Source of the DNA: Klebsormidium nitens
Taxonomy: Eukaryota; Streptophyta; Klebsormidiophyceae; Klebsormidiales; Klebsormidiaceae
Assembly: GCA_000708835.1 (NCBI GenBank)
Contig: DF237129.1
Location: forward strand, 62,001-126,000
Direction: 5' to 3'
Length of the DNA: 64,000 nt
The position numbers were made by a program, and so were the translations under genes. Position 1 is the first letter of the stretch; every line of letters begins with the position of its first letter. Below, piece after piece: positions 46,004-57,807 of the stretch. The notes beneath the pieces are model-generated. The model searched no databases. It was not told the DNA's origin and saw nothing but the letters and a program-made list of their open reading frames with translations.

Positions 46004-49000
46004 TTGTGCAGCCACCTTCAACAAGTTGCTAGCAGCCGCACTGGGCAGAAACAGGAAGCACTTCCAAGTTCCATTGGCGGCATCAGCATCTTCAGGAACT
46101 CTTGGAGAGGTTTCTCTCAGCAGCAGAGTGTACGAATGGCGTCTCAAACGGCCATCCGCTGGCCCCTACCCTCCACAGGCTCTCTCAATGGCTGCAGTCT
46201 GCCCGCAGCAGCCTTGTCTCGCAGCTGGGAAGCACCATTACAAAGTGGAGCTTTCTCTCCGCTGCTCTCAGGCAGACCGCAGCAAAGGAGACACCATGCA
46301 GAAGCATGCCTTGTCAGCGCCACTTTCGACCCCTGTTTATCGTCCTTTTCAACTGCATGTGACAGAACTTTCATCCCTGTACGTAAAGAATTACAAGGGG
46401 CAAACTGTTTGAGTAATCTTCCTTCCCATTCAACAAACCATTTATGCAGAGGGAGAAAACGGCATATGGTGTTAACATGTAGAGCAGCTTCAGACGTGGC
46501 ACAGTCTAGCGACCGCGGCCAAGGAAGTCAAAACAAGGAGGGAAGCCGGAAAAAGAGGATTGCGGTGTTCGTGTCTGGAGGAGGTTCCAATTACAAGGCA
46601 ATCCAGGCGGCGATTGATGCAGGGAAGGTCAACGGCGAGGTGGTCGCTGTGATTAGTGACAAACCAGGTATGGATACTGTCTTCCTCAAATGTGGCATAA
46701 TGTGTCGCAAACAGACATGCAGCGCCTGGTTGTTACCCTTTTCTTTACATCAAAGATCATATGTTTCAAGAAAATATTGGAATGCGCTAAGCTCTCTAGA
46801 TCCGCCAGTTGGTTGACGATACTATAGAACATTTGTCGCAATTCTACCACCTTTTCATCGGCCGACTGAGTTCCCTGGTGCCGCGGCCTGGGTGGCAAAG
46901 ATGACCGTGGGCGAGCATTTTTCAAAAGTAATCAGCAGCCAATCAGTTTCAGATAATCTGAAGATTGCAGCAAGAAGGAAACGTTCTTGCCTGTTTACAA
47001 GTGCTGAACTATGAACCAGTTTCACAAATCGAAGATGATGGAGCTATACATTAGATTGCCTCGTCAGTCTCTCCATTGTAGCAGCGCTTACTTTCTTCGG
47101 CCTGCGTCCTGTGCAAGGCTTGTCTAATTATTCCAACTTCCAACACGTGCTCTTCTTTATGACCGATCGTGTATTCTTGACTCATTTGCTTAGTCTATTC
47201 GGACTCGAAGCTTCGGATGCTTTGTGTAAGCATTGATCACATCAGTTTTTCTGCCCCAGGTTGTAAAGCTACAGAATTTGCGTCGGAGAAAGGCGTCCAC
47301 GTCAGTGCGTACCCGAAGTCTGCCAAGTTTGCACCCGAAGGGCTGTCGGCTGAGGATCTGGTCCAACTCCTAAGGTGCGGGCGTATCCATGTCTCGTTCA
47401 TGGGCGTCAAGAGTCAAAGAACTCATTGTTCATTCTCCTTGAATCACTTGCGTGATTCACGTCTCTATTTGTGCATTGGAAGTACCTTTGATGCATCCAC
47501 CATCCCTATCTTCGTTTCGCTTTCGTTGCGCACGCTGCAAACTGTTGTTACCATGCTGCCATCCCGTCCCTCCAACAGCTCAGGAGACCTTTGTCCTTTT
47601 AAGCAGCACATATTGAATAGATTGTTTCCTAAAATGTTTCAATTCTGTAGCAAACAACTGTGCGGCGCCGATTTGTCTGCGTGCAGAGAAAAGAAGGTCG
47701 ACATCGTGCTTCTCGCCGGCTTCCTCAAGCTCCTCCCCGCTGAGTTAGTCAAAGCATTTCCCCAAGCGATCCTCAACATCCATCCGGCCCTGCTTCCGGC
47801 GTTTGGCGGGAAGGGCTTTTACGGACTGCGCGTGCATTCTGCCGTGATCAAGTCCGGCGCCTGGTGAGTCGTTGCAGGTGGTTCGTCATGCTTCCCTACG
47901 ATCGGCAGACGTCAGCAGTGTGTTTTTAGGGGAGGGTCAATCGCAAAGCGGACTTGGTGTGCATTTTGATCCAAAAGTGTGGCGTTTCGTCGGAACTTGG
48001 TCGTGTGCTGCCGTCTCGGTTTGTGTTTGCTGTTGATGTCCTTGAAACGGCTTACGCCATTGGCGTGACCAGACAACCAAGCAAGACTCTTTATAGGGCG
48101 ACAGGACCAGGTACAGCTGCGAAAGCTGAAGGCTACACTGAAAGTTTCACTGCACCAAGAAGCCCGGTACTCGAGTCGAACGTCGATTGACCTCATTTCT
48201 TCCTTAAGATCGACGGTCATCGCACTGTAGTTTGATCTCCTGATCCGCAGACCGCCTGTCGAAAGCACGAATCGTTGACCTCATTAAAGAACGCCTCACA
48301 CCGAGTTGTAGCTGCTCCCCTTGCATCTGGCACACGCCTGGAGACCCCGGTTCGGTTCGACTGCTGGAAAATGATGACGGAGAGTGGAGGAGTCGTGCCC
48401 TCAAAGGGATGATGTGCTTGCATTAAGCTCAAGTTCTGTAGAGCCAAAAGGAACGATGCAGGCAGCTTCGTTGTTACAGCTGATTGACGCAACCAAGGCG
48501 ACGCACACACGTAAAGGTATTTCAACTCGTCCTGCCGGGCTGGCCGCTGAATCTAGTCCTTTCATCCCCTCTTGATACCAACCTTCCCTTATTTTGAAAG
48601 CATTAGTTCTTCTTAAGCGTTGGTCAATGACCATACGTGGCACCTCATTACAGGTTCTCCGGTCCGACAGTGCACTTCATCGACGAAAACTACGACGCGG
48701 GGGTCATCGTCGCGCAGCGGATCGTGCGGGTGCTCCCTACCGACACCCCGGAGGAGCTGCAGGCGCGGGTGCTGAAAGAGGTGCGGTTTCGTGCTTTCCG
48801 GCGAAAACTGATATAAGCTGTTGTGATGGATTACCATAATTTTTGCCAGGAGGTATGTCAGAAGGATATTCCGACTCTCGGGCTTCAGTTGCCTTGCGGT
48901 GCTTTTTCAGCTTTTGTCAAAATGGTGATGTCAACCTTTGTTGGATGAGCGTCAAAAAACGACTTTTCCCTCGGGCTTCAGAAGGTTTCAGAACCGCCGA

Positions 49001-49653
49001 AACCGCAAAAGGCGACAAAAGACGTGGCTAACGTGGTCTTTCTGGTCTTACACGGGCCCTCACCCGAGTCAGATTACCGCCTCTATTACTGCTCTGGAAC
49101 CCTCGTTTTCGGCTCGTTTTGCCGACTTACAGCTTTGCTTTTCTTTTGAAAATGCTCAACGATCGCTTGAGCTGTAAAAGCGGCGCTTATACTGTCGAGG
49201 CAGGAACGTATCTCCTCACATTTACGTCACTGTAAAGCGCCGCTGATGAAACAATCTTTGCAATTCCTTTTTGTGATCATTATGCATCCGTTTTGTGATC
49301 ATTCTGCATCTTTCCCAGGCATATCTGTCCGTGTACAGAGCAAACAACGGGCCTCTGCACCCTAGCCGAAGTGCGGCTGTGTCCGAGTCCTAGATATTAT
49401 AAGTCTCTGTGTTTTAGAAACCATAGGCGGTACTTGTCTTTCTCCTTAATGTGCCTGAGATTGGTGCGCTGGACTCATTCCGTGTTATGCTCTGCAGGAG
49501 CATTACTTATACCCGATCGTAGTGTCAGCCCTCTGCGACGGCCGCATCCGGTGGCGAGACGACGGAGTCCCGATTCTTGAGGATTACATGCACTCGAGCC
49601 CGACCGAACTTCCAGAGACCTCTTCCTGTCGCAACGTGCAGGCCATTATCTGA
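46004..49653 (+). CDS. PUR3: phosphoribosylglycinamide formyltransferase (GART), organelle-targeted
   Basis: Third step of purine synthesis: transfers formyl from 10-formyl-THF to GAR. Five exons join in phase to 412 residues: 46004-46667, 47260-47374, 47687-47863, 48654-48780, 49498-49653. ATG 46136 would give 368. The N-terminal 150-180 residues are Ser/Arg-rich and weakly acidic, a plastid or mitochondrial presequence as in plants. The catalytic domain starts at IAVFVSGGGSNYKAI (phosphate-binding loop). Active-site residues are present in the 412-residue numbering: Asn290 and His292 (NIHPALLPAF) and Asp333 (HFIDENYDAG). The C-terminal GRIRWRDDGVPIL is typical. Monofunctional, as in plants and bacteria, unlike the fused animal enzyme. 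Confidence 0.93.
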
Positions 49654-51096
49654 AGAGGGACTTCCAGCACTGAGAACTCTCTTCAACTGAGTCCGTCTCA
49701 TTATTAAGATTGTAATCCAATCTGGACACCATGTGACGAAAGATTTGGCCCGCGAACGGTATGTCAAAACTGCTGATACTGTGTCCTAAAGTGAACCAAA
49801 GTACTCATGCAACGGGCCAGTGCCATGGTTGCATGATATGCATATGGCCGGCCGACGCTGATCCATGGCACATGCTTAACTCACTATATCAGCTTCGTGT
49901 TCTACGGCATCTGTGATTGCAGATGCATTTCCCGCCCCCATATATAGCTAGCTAGTTTTGAAATTGCATAAGAGCACCGGCGGAACAATTGATTAAATAT
50001 TGTTGGTGCGAGCTAGCTGGCCTAAGTCCAGAACTCTCTCGAACCTGTCGTACTGCAATCCCTGTAAGGCTCCCATCATGGATTGCGAGTACAGACACGT
50101 TCGAATGTGGACATACAATTTTGCATGGTTGAACCATTGCAAGCCAGCTAGCCAAGGCTCGCGCGAGCACGATGATGGTATACCGATCGGCCAATCATCA
50201 GAACGTACATATGTTTCCGAACTTAAGTATAATTAGCGCGCATAAAATATTTTGCATGCACTTCTCACCTGGCAGCCTCTTTGGCCAGCGCGCATATGTG
50301 GCATGGCCGGGCCGGCCGCGGGCGAGCTGGCATCATTCAATGGGCTGAGCTTATATTCGTTTTGTGCGATCACAATCCGAGCTAGTCGTCGGCTAGCCGG
50401 CCGGGACAGGCTCGTCTCGATGCTTGAATTAGCATCGGACAAAATGAGCGACTGATACTTAAGAATTCTAAGCGTATAACGACGTGCTAAGCGGGCCCGC
50501 TACTATACTAAACTAATCGAATGTCGGACTGTATTACTTCCAAACGCTGCCAGCGGATTATAGGATTCCGGCGCTAATCTGGCAGTGACCTTATGTAAGC
50601 GGTGGTGCTGCGACTCCTATCCAACTCCTACGACGGAACAACTCGCGTAACTATCTTTACACTCTTCTGCCAAATACGGTGATCTTAGGATGCCGCAGGG
50701 AAATCTACCTTTAAGCCTGAAATGCAAGGTAACTATCCTTTGGGGCTGCCGCCCCGTAGCCCCAACCGTCTGCGTCTGTATTGGATCGGCTTGACCCAAG
50801 TCATCTTTCAGGTTAAAGAGGTTGAGCGCTAGGTGACTAAGACGGCCTCGAAGAAATCTGGCACGACTCCAACTGATGTGTCGTTGCTGATCGAGCTTCT
50901 AACCCTATTCTGATTACGGGGCTACAATTGCGCTATTCCTGACGTAAGCTGGACTTTCGGACGCTTTGGATTCTATCGAGGGTGCTAAATGGCCTACGAG
51001 AGCTTACTGCCAACCCGAAGACTTTGTTGCGTGTGCTCTGCTTTCCTGACCCGCTGTGCACTCTTTTGACGGGGCATCTTTCCATCTACGCCCTGC
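49654..51096. other. convergent intergenic region with palindromes
   Basis: No gene recognised. Contains many small palindromes (ATGCATAT, GGCCGGCC, GCTAGC) between 49830 and 50420, and a GGGGCTGCCGCCCC near 50740 similar in style to the hairpins near 14880-15330. Repeated GCTAGCTGG units occur in both orientations at about 50013 and 50141. Confidence 0.4.
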
Positions 51097-54000
51097 TCAG
51101 TCTAGTTCGGGAGCAAAGAGGGGCGGGTCATTCAACGCCTTCTCGTTCTCTTCGAAATACTCGTTGATCAACGAGAATATTGGAAGGTCGGTTTCGTCAT
51201 CCCCAAACGGATCTGTATGAAGAATCGAACGCTTGCGTCAGACTTTCAAAAGATTGGACGGTTCGCCCGGCGAGAACCCCGCATCGGCTGTCTCTTTTAG
51301 CAACCGACACGGTCCGCTTTCACGATTCGCAGAGCCAGAGGGTCAACCTAAGCCTCAAGGATGCAGTTGGCAGGCACGGTAACGAGGCAGCCGACGTTGA
51401 CCTTCACGTTTCTTTTCACATAACCTTTACCAGTGTGAAAGCGATCGCTTAAACTTTGACAAATCTCTGCACACCGTTGGCATCATTTTGGCTGAAGAAT
51501 GCGAGGAGAGTTTTGAGCGTCGCAGTGAGAGTAGACAGCAGGATAGGGAGCGCCCCGTGTTTATTTCGCTGACTGCAATGTGTACAACGTCCAGAACGAC
51601 AGCCCCTAGGTCTCACCTGCGAGGGCGACTCCCAGTTCGCACACAAGAAGAGGCGCAAGAAGTCTGGACAACTCTCAAACCCTTCAACCCTCAAGCTCTC
51701 AGGAAACTACGTCTTTCCGCAAGGGCGTCTCCCTTCCGGCGCAAGCCAGAAGCACATGGATCTCGATTTTAGAATGCGCAATGTTCTAAGATATTCTTGG
51801 TCTCACCCGCGAGCGCGACTCCCAGCTCGCGCAGTCCCAGCAGCGCGATCGTGAAGACCGCGTAGCCCAAGAGCGACCAGTACGCCGAGAAGAACGCGAA
51901 GGCGTACGCGTTGACAGCGAGGTAGACCAGCAACAAGAAGTTGATCAGGTGGAAATACGCAAACGGGATGGGCCTGCGCACGATAGGGTATGGGCGTGTG
52001 TGAGCAAGTTATGGTGCGCTTGAGAAGATGACCAGGTGGAATTATGCAAACGGGATGGGCCTGCGCACCATAGGATATGGTCTTTGCTTAGCCAGTTATG
52101 GTACGCTCGAGGATGTGGGCTGACTTTGCACGTCTGGACGAAGATGGAGCCGAGGAACGGGGTCGGTTGCGAAGGCTCGTGACCGCAGAGTAAGCGACGG
52201 AACAGCGTTGGAGCGTTTCATGCTCCTTTCTCGCCGCGGAATGGGGCCTGCTCATCTCCTGAGGCGCTCCCGCATATGACGCGCTCACGGATGGGAGGGA
52301 AAGCAATGCTCGAGACTGCGGAGTCCATCGAAGTACACTGAATTTTCATCTCGGGAGCAGCTTCATTTTCGGGTGTCCGCTGCGCTGAAGGGAGTCGCGC
52401 ACGCTGCCAGGGATCTAAACCCTGATTAAAATCAAGGCCCTTAAACCAGTCCATGTGGGTGTTGCTGGAAGCATTGAGCGACTCACTGTGAGGTGTAGTT
52501 GTAGATGTCTTGAATGCTCTTGCGGACGTCCAGCACGTTCCGTTCATAAGCCTGCAGCGGAGAGCGGAACGTGAGCTCATCAAGGTGTTCATAACAGTGA
52601 CCAAGCGACATGTCAGAGGCAAATTTCAAAGACCGTCATCGAAATTGAAACGAACTTTTCAGCTCTCCGGTAAACTGCAAGTTCGGCGTTAAGCAAGCCT
52701 TGATCAGCGAACGGTCAACTCCTTAAGCATCTGGTCTTCCCAGTCTCTGCACGCGAAGTCCTGAACGGAAGATTCTCCAAAGCAGCTTCTCAAACCTCGT
52801 ATCGCGATTCGTACCTGGTAGATTCTGGACTCGATGTCCTTGTTTTCGGTGTGCACCCACAGCCGTTGCAAGCACCAGAGGAGGCACTCTTTGTAGGCGT
52901 TCCGGCCGGGGAGCGCGCGCAAGACGTCGACCTCTTTGCTGGACAGCACTTGCAGCGACTGGAGGTGGGCATACGCCCAGTCGACCATGCCGTCGCTTTT
53001 GTACTGGGGCAGATGAGCCAGGCCCAAATAGTGCGCAGCGGACAGGTACCGGAAAATGTCCCTGGGGGGCGCAAATTGCGGGTTCGTGAGTGGTGGGTGC
53101 GTGTAGATTTGAGTTGCGTATGGTGGGTTTGTGAATGGTGGACTTGTGATTCGTGGGTTTATGGAACAGTCATTTGCGATTGGTAATTTTGTGAATGATA
53201 GTTGAATGGTGGTGTTTTAGTAATGTTGGGTTTGTGAGTGTTTGTGCATAGTACCCTCGGGGGCTAGCGCAATGTTCTTTGCTCTTTGCGCAACGTTCTT
53301 ACTGGACATCACACATGTTTAGCATGTTCAAGAGCGGATAAGCCAAAGTACTCCGTTTCCTGACGAGTCCTGAATAACTGAAAGTTAAAAATCAGGCTCC
53401 GATATTTGGGCTGACAGGAAACGGGCCCTCGTGAAGTTCTGCGACTAACCAGGGAGCCGAAACGGGTCTACTTACACAGCAGGCCTAGAGGCTCCTCGTA
53501 GCTGGGCGGGAGTTAATGGTACACAGTGGCTGGCTGTAAAAGGTTGGCTCCGGAAAGAATTACCCAGACGGAAAAGGAGCAGAGGGAAATCAAAACAGAA
53601 TCCACGGACGCACAAACCGGGGGAAGAGACGAGAAAGAGTGAGGAGAGAAAGAGGAAGAGGAGCAAGACGAGATACGGAGACAACCTGGAAGCAGATCGT
53701 CGTCTTTAATCATACAGCTGTTTAAGCTTTTAAACTGCCATCAGATTTACGCTCGGAGCATGGGTCCCTGATTCAGGACCGTCGGATCGACGTCGTCAAG
53801 GCATCTGACGGTTACGAACCACGATGCGATCTTGAAAGTGAGACGCGAAGTTTGACGCAAACGGCTGTGGCAAAAATAGGCGGCCGGCGCGGGGGCTCAC
53901 AAGCGAGTGGTGGCCGCGTGCTTGATGAGGCCGTCCCGGAAGTTGGTCCGCAGCATGAGAACTAGGTTGGAGATGGCGTGCTCCGTGTTGCGCGCGAGGC

Positions 54001-56584
54001 GGTACTGGTCGAAGAAGCGCTTGTACGACTCGTTGTTGAAGAAGACCAGGAAGAAGGAGAGCAGCGCGCCGGACGTCCCAATCATCGTGATGTTTACCTA
54101 CACGGATTCGTGTTGCTTGTTTCAGCGGTCCCCCCGACAATTGCGAGCATTCTTGGTGTTTGGCTTTGCGTGGATTGCGTGTTGTCTGCAGTGACTTCTT
54201 CTAACAACACCAAAGAAAACGATTAAAACAAGGGCATTCTCTTAGGGGGACCGAAAGGACGACAGACACTGCACGAACGACGCGAGGGTCACCTCGCCGT
54301 TTCATCCGCGCGCAGTCCTCGTTCCCCTCTTCCCGTCATGAAACGTCTCCTTTTACGGTGCACGTCCAGCAAAAGAACTCGGAATGTACGTCAGTTAGCG
54401 AAAGATATTTACCTGCGTGGCCTCTGGTCTTGCACTTTCAAAGTTCCTCTACTTTCGCCCCTGACTTAGTTCTCGCCGTTCGACTATGACTTTTTCGCTT
54501 CTAGCAGAAGAGTCCGAATAAGAAAAACAACGCATGTACGTGCCAATAATCTTGGCATTCAGCTGGCAAGATGTTCCGTTGTTGTAGTTACAATTCGCTC
54601 TTTTCTGCATGGTTGAATGCCTAATGCTGAAGCCATGAGGTTGCCGCACCCCACTACAAACCTGATACAAACTCTAGCCTACGTTTCATCAGCATTAAAA
54701 GTCTTTTGTAAGAAAGTTGATGTTTCCTGCCGGCTGCGTGCTTCGCAAGTAATTTGGCGAGCTGGTGCGCAAGTCTCAGATTGTTCTAGCTACTAGAAAC
54801 CAAGGGCCTTCGAGGACAATCTATGCACCTATTATTCGAATGCCTCAACCGAGTGGGTAAAGCCCTGCAGTGGGCTTCAAGAGGTCCAGGGCTTGCGCGC
54901 TAAGTGAGCCGCTACCAAATCATCTTGGACGATGACCCACTGCAAGCGGTGCACCACTCCCCTCTAGAGCTTGTGCAAGTTCACCGTAGAAGAGGAGAGC
55001 AGCAAAGTCCGGAAGGGCAGATACTCACGCCAGGCCAGCCATATTCGCGCGGTTCCTCGCGGGTATCGTTGGTGGTGTGGCCGGAAGTGCTCGTGTAGAA
55101 GACCAAATTCACAGCCAGGTTCAGCAGGATGAGGATCCAAAAGTCGACCCGCGTGAGCACCATCTTGAGGGCAGTGCCCTGGAATGCGAACAAGGTCTTC
55201 AGGGGAGCATCTGCCAGGAGGGGAGTTTCAGCGACTAAGTCTTCTTCTCTTGATTTTGATTTCTGGATGTAGGGTTTGAGCACACCCAGCTGGAGGGATC
55301 GACTTTGCCGAAGATAGGATGTCTTGCGATTCAGGCTTTTCAGGATGTGAATTTAGAGGTTTTTCATTAAGGTCTGTGTACAATATGGCCATAACGGTTC
55401 GCATGTTCCACAGAACATCTGTGGAGCACCTTGATATGACAAAGAGGGGTTACGAGAGAGGTACGGGGGGTCAGGCGGAGAAAAGGTGGAGAAGAATAAA
55501 ATCTGGAATCCATATATAACAGGCCGAGCCAGGAGTACAACAGGGAGGCAGACGGACTTTTGCAGAATTAGGCTTCTTCTCCCAGCACAGCAAAAGGAAG
55601 AAAGCAAGTGTTGCAGACTTGCTGGTGAGTCCTACATTATGCAGCTCAATATCGCTCGGCTCGACCTACATCTATAAGACCATTTTTCAACAGGGCAGGT
55701 GACATTTGCATCCGCAGCAAAGCTCGTCAGGCTTTCCAACTCGAACATTATAATGGGCACAGGGCGAAACAAAGAAAACCTCAGCTTTGCAAAAGACGCA
55801 TATTTCCATCACACCCAACCCACACTTTTCACCTCACAATACTGCACCATGTTTACCAACTTCGCTTTACAAAACAACTCCCACGCTGCACATTCTAATA
55901 ATGGTCTCAAGAACAGCACATTGGCCCAGGATCAACTGTGGCAGAAGAAAATAACAGCATAGTCTCTTCAGCCCGCTTCTGACCACGAACGGGTCAGAAC
56001 ATCGGGGAGCTTGACGATGCTGCAGCTGATGCAACCAGAAGTACCACCAGATTGCACATGTCGCTCGTCACAAAGCATCATGCACTCGAAAGGCTCACAG
56101 GGTTCCCCAAAAATAAAACTGCCTAGCAACAAAACGTTTGCACGATAACCGACAGATTAACACCACAGCCAGGGTTAGAGTGACCCACTTGGGTTGTAGA
56201 TGATTGTCTTGAGCACCAGCCGGTGTCCTTTCAGCAGCGCCGCACTCTCGCTCCTCAGAGTCATGCTCGTCTTGCTCACCCCCCCCCCGCCAGATCCCGC
56301 CACGGGCCTCTCAGCAGGCCTGACAAACCCGCATGCGTGGCAGTCCCAGGGCCCTCTTCAGGGTGCACCTTCCCCTCGGATCCTCCGCCCGCGTCCAAGT
56401 GCTGGTCCAAACCTGCGGAAGCCTCCTTTGGAACCTCAAAGACTGCTTCGTCATCTCCCACTTGCTGCAGAAGGGCGGTGTTGGATGTTGTTCGAGGGGT
56501 CCGGACGCTCTGAGGATCGTCAGATGGTTCGCTTCTGATTCTGAGCTCAGATGATGCTCTGTCGCTTACTTGGCTGGAAGCCAT
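51097..56584 (-). CDS. bestrophin-like anion channel
   Basis: Bestrophin/UPF0187 family, pentameric chloride or bicarbonate channel. Exons with matching phases: 55029-55210, 53901-54097, 52815-53061, 52487-52551, 51807-51973, 51097-51212. Helix 1 DFWILILLNLAVNLVFY is followed by GALLSFFLVFFNNESYKRFFDQY, the family's pore-lining segment; later come PIPFAYFHLINFLLLVY and LGLRELGVALADPFGDDETDLP, which carries the typical acidic cluster. A likely first exon (56280-56584, MASSQ start) encodes an Asp/Glu/Ser-rich cytosolic N-terminus and ends in a G10 run before its donor, but it ends in phase 2 while the next known exon needs phase 1, so a short exon or a run-length error intervenes. Algal homologues serve carbon concentration or ion balance; the role here is inferred only. 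Confidence 0.83.
51609..51645. repeat. copy of a bestrophin exon end and donor
   Basis: GGTCTCACC-GCGAG-GCGACTCCCAG-TCGC matches the real exon end at 51799-51835 with few changes, 190 bp away. The GTGAGACC donor is preserved on the minus strand. It lies in the last bestrophin intron. Confidence 0.75.
52028..52106. repeat. copy of the same bestrophin exon's start and acceptor
   Basis: Near-identical to 51941-52020, shifted 87 bp. It includes the AAACGGGATGGGCCTGCGCA block (first exon bases plus acceptor on the minus strand) and about 40 bp of intron. This places a second 3' splice site upstream of the true one. Confidence 0.75.
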
Positions 56585-57807
56585 AATAAGCGCAAACTGC
56601 TTTGACTGCTTCCGCCCCGCAGCTGCACAACGAACGAGGATTCCGCCAACTTGAAGGCACTTGCCTTATCAGGACGTCTTGTGCGCTAGCGGAGGTCGGT
56701 GAAGACTTTGACACGTTGAGAGGGGGAAAGTGTTTGTGGCCAGTAGAAGGGTTAGAAAGAGCGCCGGAAGAACTTTCCACACTCAGGGCTATGAGCTCGT
56801 CCGCACACTAGCGTCACAGCTAGAGAAGGTTTCAAGTGGTCTCCACGATGACTGCGGACATCCTTCCAAGTTCTTGAATGTGGGCCTTCCGAAAGGATTG
56901 AATCTGAAGGCCAGATTGGATTAGGTCCTAGGCTCCTAGCCAGACTGGCGGCTGGAGTCTCTATTACCGTACGGTACCCAGGCTGCACAGTGCACACATG
57001 TGAAGTACGGCGCGACAACTGAATGGCCCAGCGGCCTCATCGTACCCAAGCCTCTAGGTGCCTGCTTGCAGGCTGCAGACTGCATGGTACCAGGTAAGGT
57101 CTGTACAAGCTGAACCCCCGTACTCATTATAAATGGTCAAATCAGGGAATTTGCAAACCGTATAAGCTGCAGATTGGCAGGTATTAAGTAAAGCTGGAGA
57201 CTCGAGAACTGTTTGCTAGCAAGTCTGGGACCTGTGGGGTTAGGCTGGATCGGTTTAGGACGTTGAGTACCTAACGAGTTCAGGAGCGGAGAAGTTCCTT
57301 CTTGTGGTTTACCTACCTATCTTCGAAGTGTGGTTCACGTGTTTCCTAGCTGAGAGCTCCTGAGCTTCAAATATTGGTTTGAAGTCCGAAGGTCAATGTG
57401 GTCATATACCAACTATTAGTATATTTCTTGTTACCAGCCGTACGGGTATTTCTATTTGGAATGGGTACCCCTCGTGAATTAATTCTTGTGTAATGGTCGA
57501 GTGGTTCTGTCCGTCTAATCATGGCATGAAACCTAACCTGAGGCCACCGGTGACCGGACCATTTCCGCGACAATGCTTGACTTCATGACGTCACAGAATA
57601 TGACAAACTGGTTCTGATTGGTCCGTAGCCAAACCTTGACAGTTCGATCATGATCGTTTTTGCGGCGCCGCTGTCGCGGCGGCCCACCCAGTGACAGCCG
57701 CAGAGTCGCGAGCGCAACGCGCGCGGCGTCACAATTGTGGCTTGCCAGTCGTCATTTGTGGCGGAGGAAAAGCACACTAGTACCTACGATCTTATTTCAG
57801 TATTTGC
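56585..57807. promoter_or_regulatory. divergent region between bestrophin and dehydrogenase genes
   Basis: Upstream of both start codons. No protein-like frame. The right part (57580-57780) has TGACGTCA near 57586 (a palindromic bZIP-type site) and a GC-rich GCGGCGCCGCTGTCGCGGCGGC stretch, plausible regulatory sequence for the dehydrogenase gene. Confidence 0.4.
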
